Assembly (NCBI RefSeq): GCF_003626975.1
Contig: NZ_CP032616.1
Location: 2,542,001-2,606,000 of the forward strand
DNA length: 64,000 nt
Direction: 5' to 3'
DNA from: Pseudomonas sp. DY-1
Lineage (GTDB): Bacteria > Pseudomonadota > Gammaproteobacteria > Pseudomonadales > Pseudomonadaceae
Shown: piece by piece, positions 25,780-33,296 of the stretch
Layout of the letters: every line of letters begins with the position of its first letter
Numbering within the stretch: the stretch's first letter is position 1
Notes under the pieces: model-generated
Told to the model about the DNA's origin: nothing
The model's input: the letters and a program-made list of their open reading frames with translations, nothing else
Databases searched by the model: none
Made by a program: the position numbers and the translations under genes

Positions 25780-27501
25780 TCAGTGGGTGCCCGGCGTGCC
25801 CTGGCGCCAAGCCTGGGAGCGGCGCAGCAGGCCGCGCGAAGCCCAGGCCAGCAGCAGGGAAACCGTGGCGGAGGTCAGCAGGATCAGGGTGGACATGGCG
25901 GCCGCGCCGCCGACGTTGCCCGCGTCGTCCATGTTCAGCACAGCCACGGCGGCGAGGATGCTGTCGGGGCTGTAGAGGAAGATGGCGGCGGACACCGTGG
26001 TCATGGCCGAAACGAACAGGTAGCGGATGATGTCCAGCAGCGCCGGCAGGCAGATCGGCACCGTCACCCGCAGGTAGTGGCGCCAGAGCGGAGCCTTGAG
26101 CGACAGCGCGGCGGCCTCGAACTCGCCATCCAGCTGGCGCAGCGCGGTGGTGGCGGTCATCTGCGCAGTCGTCAGGAAGTGCGCGATGGAGCAGATCACC
26201 AGCAGGGTCATGCTGCCGTAGAGGGCGTGCAGCGGGTTGCCTGGCAGGTTGAAGAAGAACACGTAGCCAAGGCCGAGCACGAGGCCGGGTACGGCCATGG
26301 GCACGAAGCTGAGCAGGCGCAGCACCTGGTTGAGCCACTGCTGGCCACGGGTCTTCTCCATCAGGTAGGCGCCGGTGAAGATCAGCGCACTGCCGAAGAT
26401 CGCGGTGCAGCTGGCCAGGGTCAGGCTGTTGCGGTAGGCCAGCCAGCCGCCACCGGCGGTTTCCTCGAATGCGTAATGACGCAGCGACAGCGACAGGTTG
26501 TAGGGCCAGAACTTCACCAGCGACGAATACACTGCCATGCCCAGCACCAGCAGGAGGATTGCGCAGACCGTCAGCACCAGGGCGAGGAAGCAGGCATCGC
26601 GGACCTTCGACGGTGTCGGGTGGAAGACCTGGGCCCGGCCGCTCATGGCCTCGCCCTGGCGACGACGCAACCAGGCGTCGACACCAAAGCTGAGCAGTGC
26701 CGGCAGCAGCAACACCATGCCGATCAGAGCGCCACGGCCGAACTGCTGCTGGCCGACCACGGCCTTGTAGGCTTCCAGCGCCAGCACCTGGTAGTCGCCA
26801 CCGACGACCACGGGCACGCCGAAGTCGGTGATGGTCAGGGTGAACACCAGGCAGAAGGCGGCGAACGCAGCCTGGCGCGTCGCCGGCCAGGTGATGCTGC
26901 GAAAGGCCTTCCATGGACCGGCGCCCATGCTGGCGGCGGCGTCGAACAGGCGCGCATCGGCCATCGACAGCGCCGAGAGCAACACCATCAACGCATGTGG
27001 GAAGGTGTAGATGGCCTCACCGAGGACGATGCCCCAGAAGCCGTAGATGTTGTCCGGTAGCCAGTCACGCAGCAGTCCCTGGTTGCCGAACAGGTAGATC
27101 AGCGCGATGCCCGGCAGCATTGACGGTGCCAGCAACGGCAGCAGGGAGATTCCCCGCCAGAGGCCCTTGGCCGGAATCAACGTGCGTTGCAGGGCATAGG
27201 CGAACAGATAGGCGGTGGGCACCACGATGGCAGCCACGCTCAGAGACACCTTCAGGCTGTTTCCCAGCAGCCAATGGAAGTTGGCGCTGGCCAGCAGTTC
27301 CTTCGCCGCCAACAGACCACCCCCCTGCCCCGCCCCTGCGCTGAAGCCCCGCCAGAAGATCGCCAGCAGCGGCAGCAGCACAGCGAGAATCAGCAGGCCG
27401 AGGAACAGGTATTTACCACCGGTCACGAAGAGGCGGTCGAGCAGGTCACCACGCGCGGTGGCCCTGGCCGGAATCTTGTCCAGCTTGATCACGGCATCCA
27501 T
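25780..27501 (-). CDS. phnU2: 2-aminoethylphosphonate ABC transporter, fused permease
   Basis: A 573-residue inner membrane protein made of two permease modules of about six helices each, as in FbpB-like importers. EAA-type loops are visible in each half (DAAASMGAGPWKAFRSITWPATRQAAFAAF at about 235, and EAAALSLKAPLWRHYLRVTVPICLPAL at about 460). One polypeptide forms the whole channel. It starts one base after the ATPase gene ends, so the two are tightly coupled. It fits TIGR03262. Confidence 0.87.
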   Translation of the reverse strand: MDAVIKLDKIPARATARGDLLDRLFVTGGKYLFLGLLILAVLLPLLAIFWRGFSAGAGQGGGLLAAKELLASANFHWLLGNSLKVSLSVAAIVVPTAYLFAYALQRTLIPAKGLWRGISLLPLLAPSMLPGIALIYLFGNQGLLRDWLPDNIYGFWGIVLGEAIYTFPHALMVLLSALSMADARLFDAAASMGAGPWKAFRSITWPATRQAAFAAFCLVFTLTITDFGVPVVVGGDYQVLALEAYKAVVGQQQFGRGALIGMVLLLPALLSFGVDAWLRRRQGEAMSGRAQVFHPTPSKVRDACFLALVLTVCAILLLVLGMAVYSSLVKFWPYNLSLSLRHYAFEETAGGGWLAYRNSLTLASCTAIFGSALIFTGAYLMEKTRGQQWLNQVLRLLSFVPMAVPGLVLGLGYVFFFNLPGNPLHALYGSMTLLVICSIAHFLTTAQMTATTALRQLDGEFEAAALSLKAPLWRHYLRVTVPICLPALLDIIRYLFVSAMTTVSAAIFLYSPDSILAAVAVLNMDDAGNVGGAAAMSTLILLTSATVSLLLAWASRGLLRRSQAWRQGTPGTH

Positions 27502-27502
27502 C

Positions 27503-28564
27503 TCAGGCGAACACCTGCAGGCTGTGCGCCGGAAGCGCCACCCAGATATCCGGGGTGCCGAGGCGCGGCAGGCTTTCAGGGCCCAGCTCGGCCAGCAGCG
27601 GATGGCCAGGCAGTTGCTCCAGCTCGAAGCTCATGCGGCAACGGTTGCCGAGGAAGGTGATCTCCCGCACCTGGGCACGGAAGCGATTGTCCTGCTGCTC
27701 GGCGGGATTGATAGCGATGGCCTCGGGGCGACAGAACAGGCGGCCGCGCGCGACACTGCCGGCGGTTTCAGGAAGGCGCAGGTGCATGTTGCCGACACGG
27801 GCGTGACCGCCCTGGCGCGAGTCGAAGGGCAGCCAGTTGCCCTGGCCGACGAACTCGGCAACGAAGGGTGTGGCGGGCTGGCGATAGATATCCTGGGGCG
27901 TGCCGTATTGTTCAACGCGGCCCTGGTTCATCACCGCAATTCGGTCGGCCATCAGCATGGCCTCGTCCTGGTTGTGGGTAACCATCAGCGTGGTGATGCC
28001 CAAGCGCTTCTGCAGTTGGCGCAGCTCGGTGCACAGATGCTCGCGGACGCGGGCGTCCAGCGCCGACATCGGCTCATCCAGCAGCAGCAGGGACGGCGCC
28101 GGAGCCAGGGCTCGGGCCAGGGCCACGCGCTGCTGCTGGCCACCGGAGAGCTGGCCGGGGAACTTCTTCTCGCTGCCGGCAAGGCCCACCAGCTCCAGCA
28201 TCTCGGCAACGCGGGCACGCACCTGCTCGCGGCCGCTGCCGGACAGGCCATAGGCGATGTTCTGCTCCACCGTCAGGTTCGGGAACAGCGCATAGGACTG
28301 GAACAGGATGCCGTAGTCACGGGCCTGGGGCGGCAGGCGTGAGATATCCCGTGTGCCGATGTGGAGCGTGCCGCTGTCCTGCTGCTCCAAGCCGGCAATG
28401 CAGCGCAGCAGTGTCGTCTTGCCACAGCCGGACGGTCCCAGCAGGCACACGAGTTCGCCTGCAGCGATATCCAGGGAAACACCGCCCAACGCAGTGAAAT
28501 GGCCGAAGCGCTTGTGGATATCTCGCACCCGCATATGGGTGGCGTGGTGATCGGCTGGGGTCAT
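27503..28564 (-). CDS. phnT2: 2-aminoethylphosphonate ABC transporter, ATP-binding protein
   Basis: A 353-residue ATPase: Walker A GPSGCGKTT (about 43), signature LSGGQQQRVALARAL (about 140), Walker B LLLLDEPMSALD (about 162), H-loop THNQDEA and a C-terminal TOBE region. It energises the permease encoded next and fits TIGR03265. It is the first gene of the transport operon. The 268-base gap upstream holds a REP pair and presumably the promoter controlled by the LysR protein encoded beyond it. Confidence 0.9.
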   Translation of the reverse strand: MTPADHHATHMRVRDIHKRFGHFTALGGVSLDIAAGELVCLLGPSGCGKTTLLRCIAGLEQQDSGTLHIGTRDISRLPPQARDYGILFQSYALFPNLTVEQNIAYGLSGSGREQVRARVAEMLELVGLAGSEKKFPGQLSGGQQQRVALARALAPAPSLLLLDEPMSALDARVREHLCTELRQLQKRLGITTLMVTHNQDEAMLMADRIAVMNQGRVEQYGTPQDIYRQPATPFVAEFVGQGNWLPFDSRQGGHARVGNMHLRLPETAGSVARGRLFCRPEAIAINPAEQQDNRFRAQVREITFLGNRCRMSFELEQLPGHPLLAELGPESLPRLGTPDIWVALPAHSLQVFA

Positions 28565-28722
28565 GGCGGTACCTCGTTAAGCAGTTGGCGTGCACGGGTG
28601 CACGGCTCGACGAGGTGGATGCTAGGGAGGCAATGCGAACGTCAGATGGCGATTGGGCAAATTACGCCGATAGTGGCATTGGTGGATTTGGGATAGGCCC
28701 CGGATCGGCGATTGCGCAATCC

Positions 28723-28826
28723 TCGTGGGAGCGATTTCAATCGCGAAGGGCAGCTCCGTTGCCCGTGTCTTCCAGGCACGCAGGACGCTCCTTCGGCCCG
28801 CTTCGCGAATGAATTCGCTCCTACAG
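28723..28826. repeat. REP pair between the phosphonate LysR and the transporter operon
   Basis: Arms 'cgtgggagcgatttcaatcg' with cgaa and 'ttcgcgaatgaattcgctcc' with taca, separated by about 55 bases. The element lies 7 bases beyond the LysR stop. The remaining gap (28565-28722) shows no gene and must hold the operon promoter. Confidence 0.85.
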
Positions 28827-28832
28827 GGCAGC

Positions 28833-29699
28833 CTATGACTGGTCAGCCGTATCCCGCGCTACGGCAAGGAACGCTGCGGGCAAGCGCGCCTGGCGGCGTT
28901 CCTTGAGGCAGTAGAGGTATTCGTCTATCTGCGGTGCGCCCTTGAGCGCGATCACCCGCAGTTCGGGGTTATCCGGCACTTCGTGGCGGGCGATGATGCT
29001 GATGCCGAGGTTTCGGATCACCGCTTCGCGGATGGATTCGCGGCTGCCGATCTCCAGCAGCGGGCCGATGGAAATGCCGGCATCCCTGAGCATGTCTTCG
29101 GTGAGCTGGCGAGTGGTCGAGCCTGGCTCACGCATCAACAGGCAATGGCCCCGGAGATCTTCGAGGCCGACCGACTTGCGCCGTGCCAGGGAATGCTCCC
29201 GGTGAACCGCCAGTACCAGCGGATCGCTGCCCAGCACCATGCGCGTCAGTCTGGCGTCATCCAGCTTCTGGGAAGACGCGGCAAGATCGACGCGGTACTC
29301 CTCCAGGGCTTCGATCACCTGCTGGGAATTGCCGATATCCAGGGAAACATCGATCTGCGGGAAGCGTTCGCGGAAGCTGCGCACCAGGTCGAGGATGTAG
29401 TAAGGCGCAGTGGCGCCGATGCGCAGGGTGCCCTGCATCTGTCCGCAATTGCGCAGGAAGAACTCGATATCGGCTTCCTGCTGCAACAGCACCTTGACCA
29501 TGGGCAACAGTTTCGCCCCCTCCTCGCTCACCGTCAGGCGGCGCCCGCCACGATGGAACAGCTCGACGCCGTACTGGCCTTCCAGGTTGCGGATCTGCGT
29601 GGTCACCGTGGGCTGGCTGAGACCGAGCTTCTTCGCCGCCTGGGTAATGCTGCCCAGGCGGGCAACCATGTAGAAGGCCTTGAGCTCGGCGCTGAGCAT
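28833..29699 (-). CDS. LysR regulator of aminoethylphosphonate catabolism (TIGR03339-like)
   Basis: A 288-residue LysR protein. Helix-turn-helix residues 1-60 (FYMVARLGSITQAAKKLGLSQPTVTTQIRNLEG) resemble the CysB/PhnR branch, and the effector domain (about 90-285) carries LRIGATAPYYILDLVRSFRERFPQID and EPGSTTRQLTEDML. It matches TIGR03339, LysR proteins tied to aminoethylphosphonate genes. It lies directly upstream of the transporter-oxidase operon in the same direction. Aminoethylphosphonate or phosphonoacetaldehyde as inducer is inferred. Confidence 0.85.
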   Translation of the reverse strand: MLSAELKAFYMVARLGSITQAAKKLGLSQPTVTTQIRNLEGQYGVELFHRGGRRLTVSEEGAKLLPMVKVLLQQEADIEFFLRNCGQMQGTLRIGATAPYYILDLVRSFRERFPQIDVSLDIGNSQQVIEALEEYRVDLAASSQKLDDARLTRMVLGSDPLVLAVHREHSLARRKSVGLEDLRGHCLLMREPGSTTRQLTEDMLRDAGISIGPLLEIGSRESIREAVIRNLGISIIARHEVPDNPELRVIALKGAPQIDEYLYCLKERRQARLPAAFLAVARDTADQS

Positions 29700-29886
29700 G
29701 GGGGGTGGACCTCGGAGCGGTGGAATGCGGGCATTCTGCCTGCCGCCGGGTGGGCTGCACAGCCGTTGCAGCGGTCAGTGCTTGCGGTTTCAACGGAGAA
29801 GGATCAGGAAGTGATCGCGATAGCGCAGCAATACGCTCCGGACTCCAACGGCTCCTGGGGGCGCAAATTTGGCATTGATCCTCGGT

Positions 29887-30897
29887 TCAGCGATCAGACG
29901 ACAGGCGCTCCACTGCCCTTTCCTGCCTCCGGAAAGCGGCAGGTGAAATGCCAAAGCGCGTACGAAACAACCTGGCCAGGTGGCTGGTATCCACCGCGCC
30001 GATTTCGTCGGCGATCAGCGCCAGGCTGTGATCGGAATTCAGCAGCCGCCATTTCACATGGTTCAGGCGCATCTCGGTCCAGTAGGCCTTTACCGTCACG
30101 CCGTGGCTGGCCTGGAACAATCGATCCAGCTGACGGCGACTGACGCCCACCACTTCCGAAAGCGCATCGGTGCCGGTTGCGGAATCCATCCATTGCCGCA
30201 TCAGCGCGATGGCACGATCTACGTGCCGCCCATGTACCGTCGCGGCCTCTCGCGAGCGCAGCAGGTGTTCGCTGCTGCGGCTTTCATCCACCAGCATGTC
30301 GGCCAGTCCCTTGAGCGCCTTGATTCGGCCGCAGCCGCGCGACAGCAGTTCCACCGCCAGGTCGATGGCCGCAGCACCACCTGCACAGGAGATGCGATCG
30401 CCATCGAGGCAGTAGAGCTGCTCGTGCTGTAGCTGGATGCGAGGATAGGAGGCGCGGAACTCGGCTTCATGCCGCCAGTGCACCACCACCTTATGGCCGG
30501 CCAGCAGACCGCAGGCAGCGAAGAGGAAACAGGCGTTATCGATACACACCAGCTTCACGCCCTGTGCGGCGGCCTTGCGCAGGAATGGCCGGTAAATTGG
30601 TGCGAGGGCCTCGGTCGCGCCGGCACGTCGCCCCCCGAACACGACCAGGTAGTCGTAGTCGGCCAGCGCGACCTGCTCCGGACTGGCCTCCACCTGAACG
30701 GCCGCCCCGCTACTGGAAACCACGTGCCCGTGCTCGAGGCCGAGAATCGTCCAGCTGCAGTAGCGCTGCCGGCTGTAATCTTCGTCGTCGCCAGTGAAGC
30801 GCAGCTTGTCCAGGAAGCCACCGAATGGCAGCAGGCTGAATTCGGGAAGGGGCAGCAGGAGGAAGCGAACATCCGGTTGGCTGGCGTCTGCGTGCAT
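29887..30897 (-). CDS. GlxA-type AraC family transcriptional regulator
   Basis: A 336-residue protein with an N-terminal DJ-1/PfpI (class I amidotransferase-like) domain (about residues 5-175, including YDYLVVFGGRRAG and KLVCIDNACFLFAACGLLAGHKVVVHW) and a C-terminal AraC pair of helix-turn-helices (about 225-325, SEVVGVSRRQLDRLFQASHG and IADEIGAVDTSHLARLFRTRFGISP). ArgR/GbdR/CdhR-type regulators of amino acid and quaternary amine catabolism share this plan. The ATG at 30897 has no strong ribosome binding site; earlier in-frame starts would run into the divergent lysE promoter. It faces lysE, and two direct repeats at 30904 and 30925 look like its operator. Confidence 0.88.
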   Translation of the reverse strand: MHADASQPDVRFLLLPLPEFSLLPFGGFLDKLRFTGDDEDYSRQRYCSWTILGLEHGHVVSSSGAAVQVEASPEQVALADYDYLVVFGGRRAGATEALAPIYRPFLRKAAAQGVKLVCIDNACFLFAACGLLAGHKVVVHWRHEAEFRASYPRIQLQHEQLYCLDGDRISCAGGAAAIDLAVELLSRGCGRIKALKGLADMLVDESRSSEHLLRSREAATVHGRHVDRAIALMRQWMDSATGTDALSEVVGVSRRQLDRLFQASHGVTVKAYWTEMRLNHVKWRLLNSDHSLALIADEIGAVDTSHLARLFRTRFGISPAAFRRQERAVERLSSDR

Positions 30898-30903
30898 GAG
30901 GGC

Positions 30904-30935
30904 ATGTCCAGAAACTGCTAAACAATGTCTAGAAA
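30904..30935. promoter_or_regulatory. Direct repeat, candidate AraC-type operator for lysE
   Basis: ATGTCCAGAAA (30904-30914) and ATGTCTAGAAA (30925-30935) match at 10 of 11 positions and are exactly 21 bases apart, two turns of the helix, as expected for an AraC/XylS-family dimer. TAGACT at 30963-30968 could be the -10 for lysE, which would place the second half-site against the -35 region. Confidence 0.6.
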
Positions 30936-30996
30936 ATACCTCACTCCGAGACGAGCCGCCCCTAGACTGGCCGCAGGTTTTCACGAGGACTGGCAC

Positions 30997-31608
30997 ATGG
31001 CTCCGGACACCTGGCTGATCTACTTCATCGCCACCATCGGCCTGGCGCTCACCCCCGGCCCGAACAGCTTGCTTGCCCTGACTCACGGGGCACTGCACGG
31101 CTCGAAACGCACACTGTTCACCATCACCGGCAGCGTCTCCGGCTTCAGCGTACTGATCGCCTTGGCAATGTTCGGGCTGGGCGCTCTCCTGGAGGCCTCG
31201 TCGGCCGCGCTGACGGTGCTCAAGTGGGTTGGCGGCGCCTATCTGGTGTGGCTGGGCTTCCAGCTCTGGCGAGCCCCCGCCCTGCACCTGAATCCGCTGA
31301 CCGGAACCGGCACACCGCCGCTGTCGAACCTGTTCCGCCAGGGGTTCCTGTCGGCGCTGGCCAATCCCAAGGTGCTGCTCTTCTACGGTGCTTTCCTGCC
31401 ACAGTTCATCGATCTGCAGCGCTCGCTAGTCAGCCAGTTCATCGTCATGGCGGCGACCTTCGCGGCGGTGGAGTTCCTGGTGGAATACCTCCTGGCGCGC
31501 CTGGCGTTCAGGATCCGACCGTGGCTGGAGCGTGGTGGCAAGGGCTTCAACCGTGGCTGCGGGACGCTGTTCGCACTGATCGGCGCGGCCCTGCCCCTGA
31601 CGCGCTGA
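30997..31608 (+). CDS. LysE family amino acid exporter
   Basis: A 203-residue membrane protein with six hydrophobic segments and the LysE/RhtB signature GLALTPGPNSLLALTHGALHGSKRT at about residues 15-39. FLSALANPKVLLFYGAFLPQF is the second conserved stretch. Such proteins export amino acids by proton exchange. ATG 30997 is chosen over an ATG 72 bases upstream because GAGG precedes it and homologues begin near MAPDTWLIYFI. It diverges from the GlxA-type regulator, an arrangement common for LysE exporters controlled by an amino acid-sensing regulator. Confidence 0.92.
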   Translation: MAPDTWLIYFIATIGLALTPGPNSLLALTHGALHGSKRTLFTITGSVSGFSVLIALAMFGLGALLEASSAALTVLKWVGGAYLVWLGFQLWRAPALHLNPLTGTGTPPLSNLFRQGFLSALANPKVLLFYGAFLPQFIDLQRSLVSQFIVMAATFAAVEFLVEYLLARLAFRIRPWLERGGKGFNRGCGTLFALIGAALPLTR

Positions 31609-31626
31609 TGGCGCGACGACGAAGAA

Positions 31627-31646
31627 GCCCCGCAGGTCAGCGGGGC
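31627..31646 (-). terminator. Hairpin between lysE and the small lipoprotein gene
   Basis: GCCCCGC-aggtca-GCGGGGC. On the minus strand it is followed by TTCTTCGTCG, so it best serves the small lipoprotein gene, and may also end lysE transcription. Confidence 0.7.
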
Positions 31647-31655
31647 CTGTTCGTG

Positions 31656-31787
31656 TTAGTAGCCGCCGCTGCCCATTGGCTCGCTCTGCTGCGAACCACC
31701 ACCGCCATCGTCGACGCCGTTACAGGACGAGCCACTGATCGCGATGAACAGCGCCACCATTACCAAGGGGATCAAGCGTCTGAGCAT
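31656..31787 (-). CDS. Small lipoprotein, 43 residues
   Basis: A short reading frame beginning MLRRLIPLVMVALFIAISG, then SSCNGVDDGGGG and ending SEPMGSGGY. It shows every sign of a real gene: GGGAG seven bases before the ATG, a basic then hydrophobic signal peptide, a lipobox-like GSSC with Cys 22, a Gly-rich polar tail and a terminator hairpin ten bases after the stop. After processing only about 22 residues would remain. It lies between lysE and tRNA-Arg. I do not recognise a family; small entericidin-like lipoproteins are one comparison, without clear sequence support. Confidence 0.7.
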   Translation of the reverse strand: MLRRLIPLVMVALFIAISGSSCNGVDDGGGGSQQSEPMGSGGY

Positions 31788-31905
31788 CTGAGTTCTCCCG
31801 TGAGGTGAGCCCCCAACATTCAGTCAAGCGTGGCGCACGGAGGGTCGCAAGCGCAGGCGGCCAGCGGTCGAGAACGGTCGGAAAGCTACGATCAGGCGGG
31901 AAAAA

Positions 31906-31982
31906 TGGCGTCCCAGAGTGGGTTCGAACCACCAACCTTCCCCTTAGGAGGGGGATGCTCTATCCAATTGAGCTACTGGGAC
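31906..31982 (-). tRNA. tRNA-Arg (anticodon CCT)
   Basis: A 77-base cloverleaf: acceptor GTCCCAG/CTGGGAC, anticodon stem TCCCC/GGGGA with loop CTCCTAA (anticodon CCT), T loop TTCGAAC, discriminator G and encoded CCA, followed by a run of five T's. It reads AGG codons, rare in this GC-rich genome. Confidence 0.96.
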
Positions 31983-32053
31983 GCGGGGCTCGCCAGTTGC
32001 TGGCGAGGTCCGGAGGACGGGCGGCATGTTAGCGACGTCCGCGCCATTTGTCA

Positions 32054-32083
32054 TGCCTCGCGGGACCAGTATCCCGCGAGGCA
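32054..32083 (-). terminator. Strong hairpin after the leucine dehydrogenase gene
   Basis: TGCCTCGCGGGA-ccagta-TCCCGCGAGGCA, a perfect 12 bp stem, seven bases beyond the ldh stop. There is no T-run, so termination may be partial. Confidence 0.7.
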
Positions 32084-32089
32084 TTCAGC

Positions 32090-33142
32090 TCAGCGACCGA
32101 AGCGCTCTTCGGCCAGGCGGTCGGCCACGGCGGTGGTAGTGCGGCCTTCGCTGTCGGCACGCACGAAGATTTCCCGCAGGGTCTCGCCAATGCCTTCGAC
32201 ATGCTGGCGCAGCGCCGCTTCGCTGCCGTTGCTGCGCTCGTACCAGACGTCGATGATGCCGCCGGCGTTGATGGCGTAGTCCGGTGCGTAGAGGGTACCG
32301 CGACGACGCAGCTCCTCGGCGAGGCCCGCGTCGGCCAACTGGTTATTGGCGGCACCGGCGATGATCGGCGCGCGCAGGGCTTCGAGGGTTTGCAGGTTGA
32401 TGATGCCGCCCATGGCACAAGGGGCGAAGACATCCACATCGAGGCCGTAGATTTCATTCTGTCCTACCACCTGAGCACCCAGTTGCTCGGCGGCGCGACG
32501 GGCGTTGGCTTCGTGGATATCGCAGACCCAGAGCTGGGCACCGGCCTCCTTGAGGTACTGCGCCAAGCTGAAGCCCACCTGGCCGACGCCCTGGATGGCT
32601 ACGCGCAGGCCGGTCAGGTCGTCGCGACCGAGGCGGTGCTTCGCCGCTACGCGGATACCGACGAAGGTGCCGTAAGCGGTGGACGGAGACGGGTTGCCGT
32701 CACGCACGCCGCCTCCCAGCGCTTCGCGGGTGCCGGAACCCGCCACGTGGCGGCTGCGCTCGGCCATGATGCGCATCTCGGTGACACCGGTGCCGGAGTC
32801 TGCGGCGGTGATATAGCGGCCGCCCAGACTGTCGACGAAATCGCCCATGGCCTGGAACAGCGCTTCGCTCTTGTCGCGGTGCGGGTCGCCAATGATCACG
32901 GCTTTACCACCGCCCAGCGGCAGGTTGGCCAGGGCGGACTTGTAGGTCATGCCGCGGGACAGCCGCAGTACGTCGCGCAGCGCCTGCTCGTCGTTCAGGT
33001 AGGGCCACATGCGGCAGCCGCCCAGGGCCGGGCCGAGGTTGCTGTTGTGGATGGCGATGATCGCCTTGAGACCGGTGGCCTTGTCGTGGCCATAGACCAC
33101 CTGCTCGTGATCATCGAACTCGACATGGGTGAAGACGGACAT
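32090..33142 (-). CDS. ldh: Leucine (branched-chain amino acid) dehydrogenase
   Basis: A 350-residue Glu/Leu/Phe/Val dehydrogenase. It deaminates leucine, valine or isoleucine to the 2-oxo acid with NAD. The catalytic Lys is in [14 protein letters not shown] (about residue 80) and the substrate-site [12 protein letters not shown] at about 38-49. The NAD Rossmann motif [17 protein letters not shown] lies at about 182-198, and a second conserved stretch reads GAANNQLAD. The length fits Leu/Val dehydrogenases rather than glutamate dehydrogenases. It follows the indolepyruvate oxidoreductase gene on the same strand (154-base gap with a repeat), suggesting linked amino acid oxidation but separate promoters. 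Confidence 0.9.
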   Translation of the reverse strand: MSVFTHVEFDDHEQVVYGHDKATGLKAIIAIHNSNLGPALGGCRMWPYLNDEQALRDVLRLSRGMTYKSALANLPLGGGKAVIIGDPHRDKSEALFQAMGDFVDSLGGRYITAADSGTGVTEMRIMAERSRHVAGSGTREALGGGVRDGNPSPSTAYGTFVGIRVAAKHRLGRDDLTGLRVAIQGVGQVGFSLAQYLKEAGAQLWVCDIHEANARRAAEQLGAQVVGQNEIYGLDVDVFAPCAMGGIINLQTLEALRAPIIAGAANNQLADAGLAEELRRRGTLYAPDYAINAGGIIDVWYERSNGSEAALRQHVEGIGETLREIFVRADSEGRTTTAVADRLAEERFGR

Positions 33143-33189
33143 GGGGGTTCCTCTGAATTCTTGTTGGCAACGTAGGGGGATTGATCAAT

Positions 33190-33292
33190 CCCTTCTCCCT
33201 CTGGAAGAAGGTGGCCCGAAGTGACGGATGAGGGGAACGCGAGACAACTCGAGCTTCCCTCACCCCAACCCCTCTCCCGGAAGGAGAGGGGC
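33190..33292. repeat. Dispersed CT/AG-rich palindromic repeat (long copy)
   Basis: A long copy: a CT-rich half (cccttctccctctgg), a GAGGGGAACGC centre and the half 'ccctcaccccaacccctctc' ending with a small hairpin CCCCTCTCC-cggaa-GGAGAGGGG. It fills the gap between ldh and the indolepyruvate oxidoreductase gene. Confidence 0.65.
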
Positions 33293-33296
33293 TTTT

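Noticed and set aside
25780..28564. Transporter as an iron (Fbp-type) importer
   Set aside because: The fold is shared, but the associated LysR of TIGR03339 type and TIGR03364 oxidase favour aminoethylphosphonate; not excluded experimentally.
31906..31982. tRNA-Arg as an integration site for a mobile element
   Set aside because: No integrase, no direct repeat of the tRNA 3' end and ordinary housekeeping genes follow on both sides.
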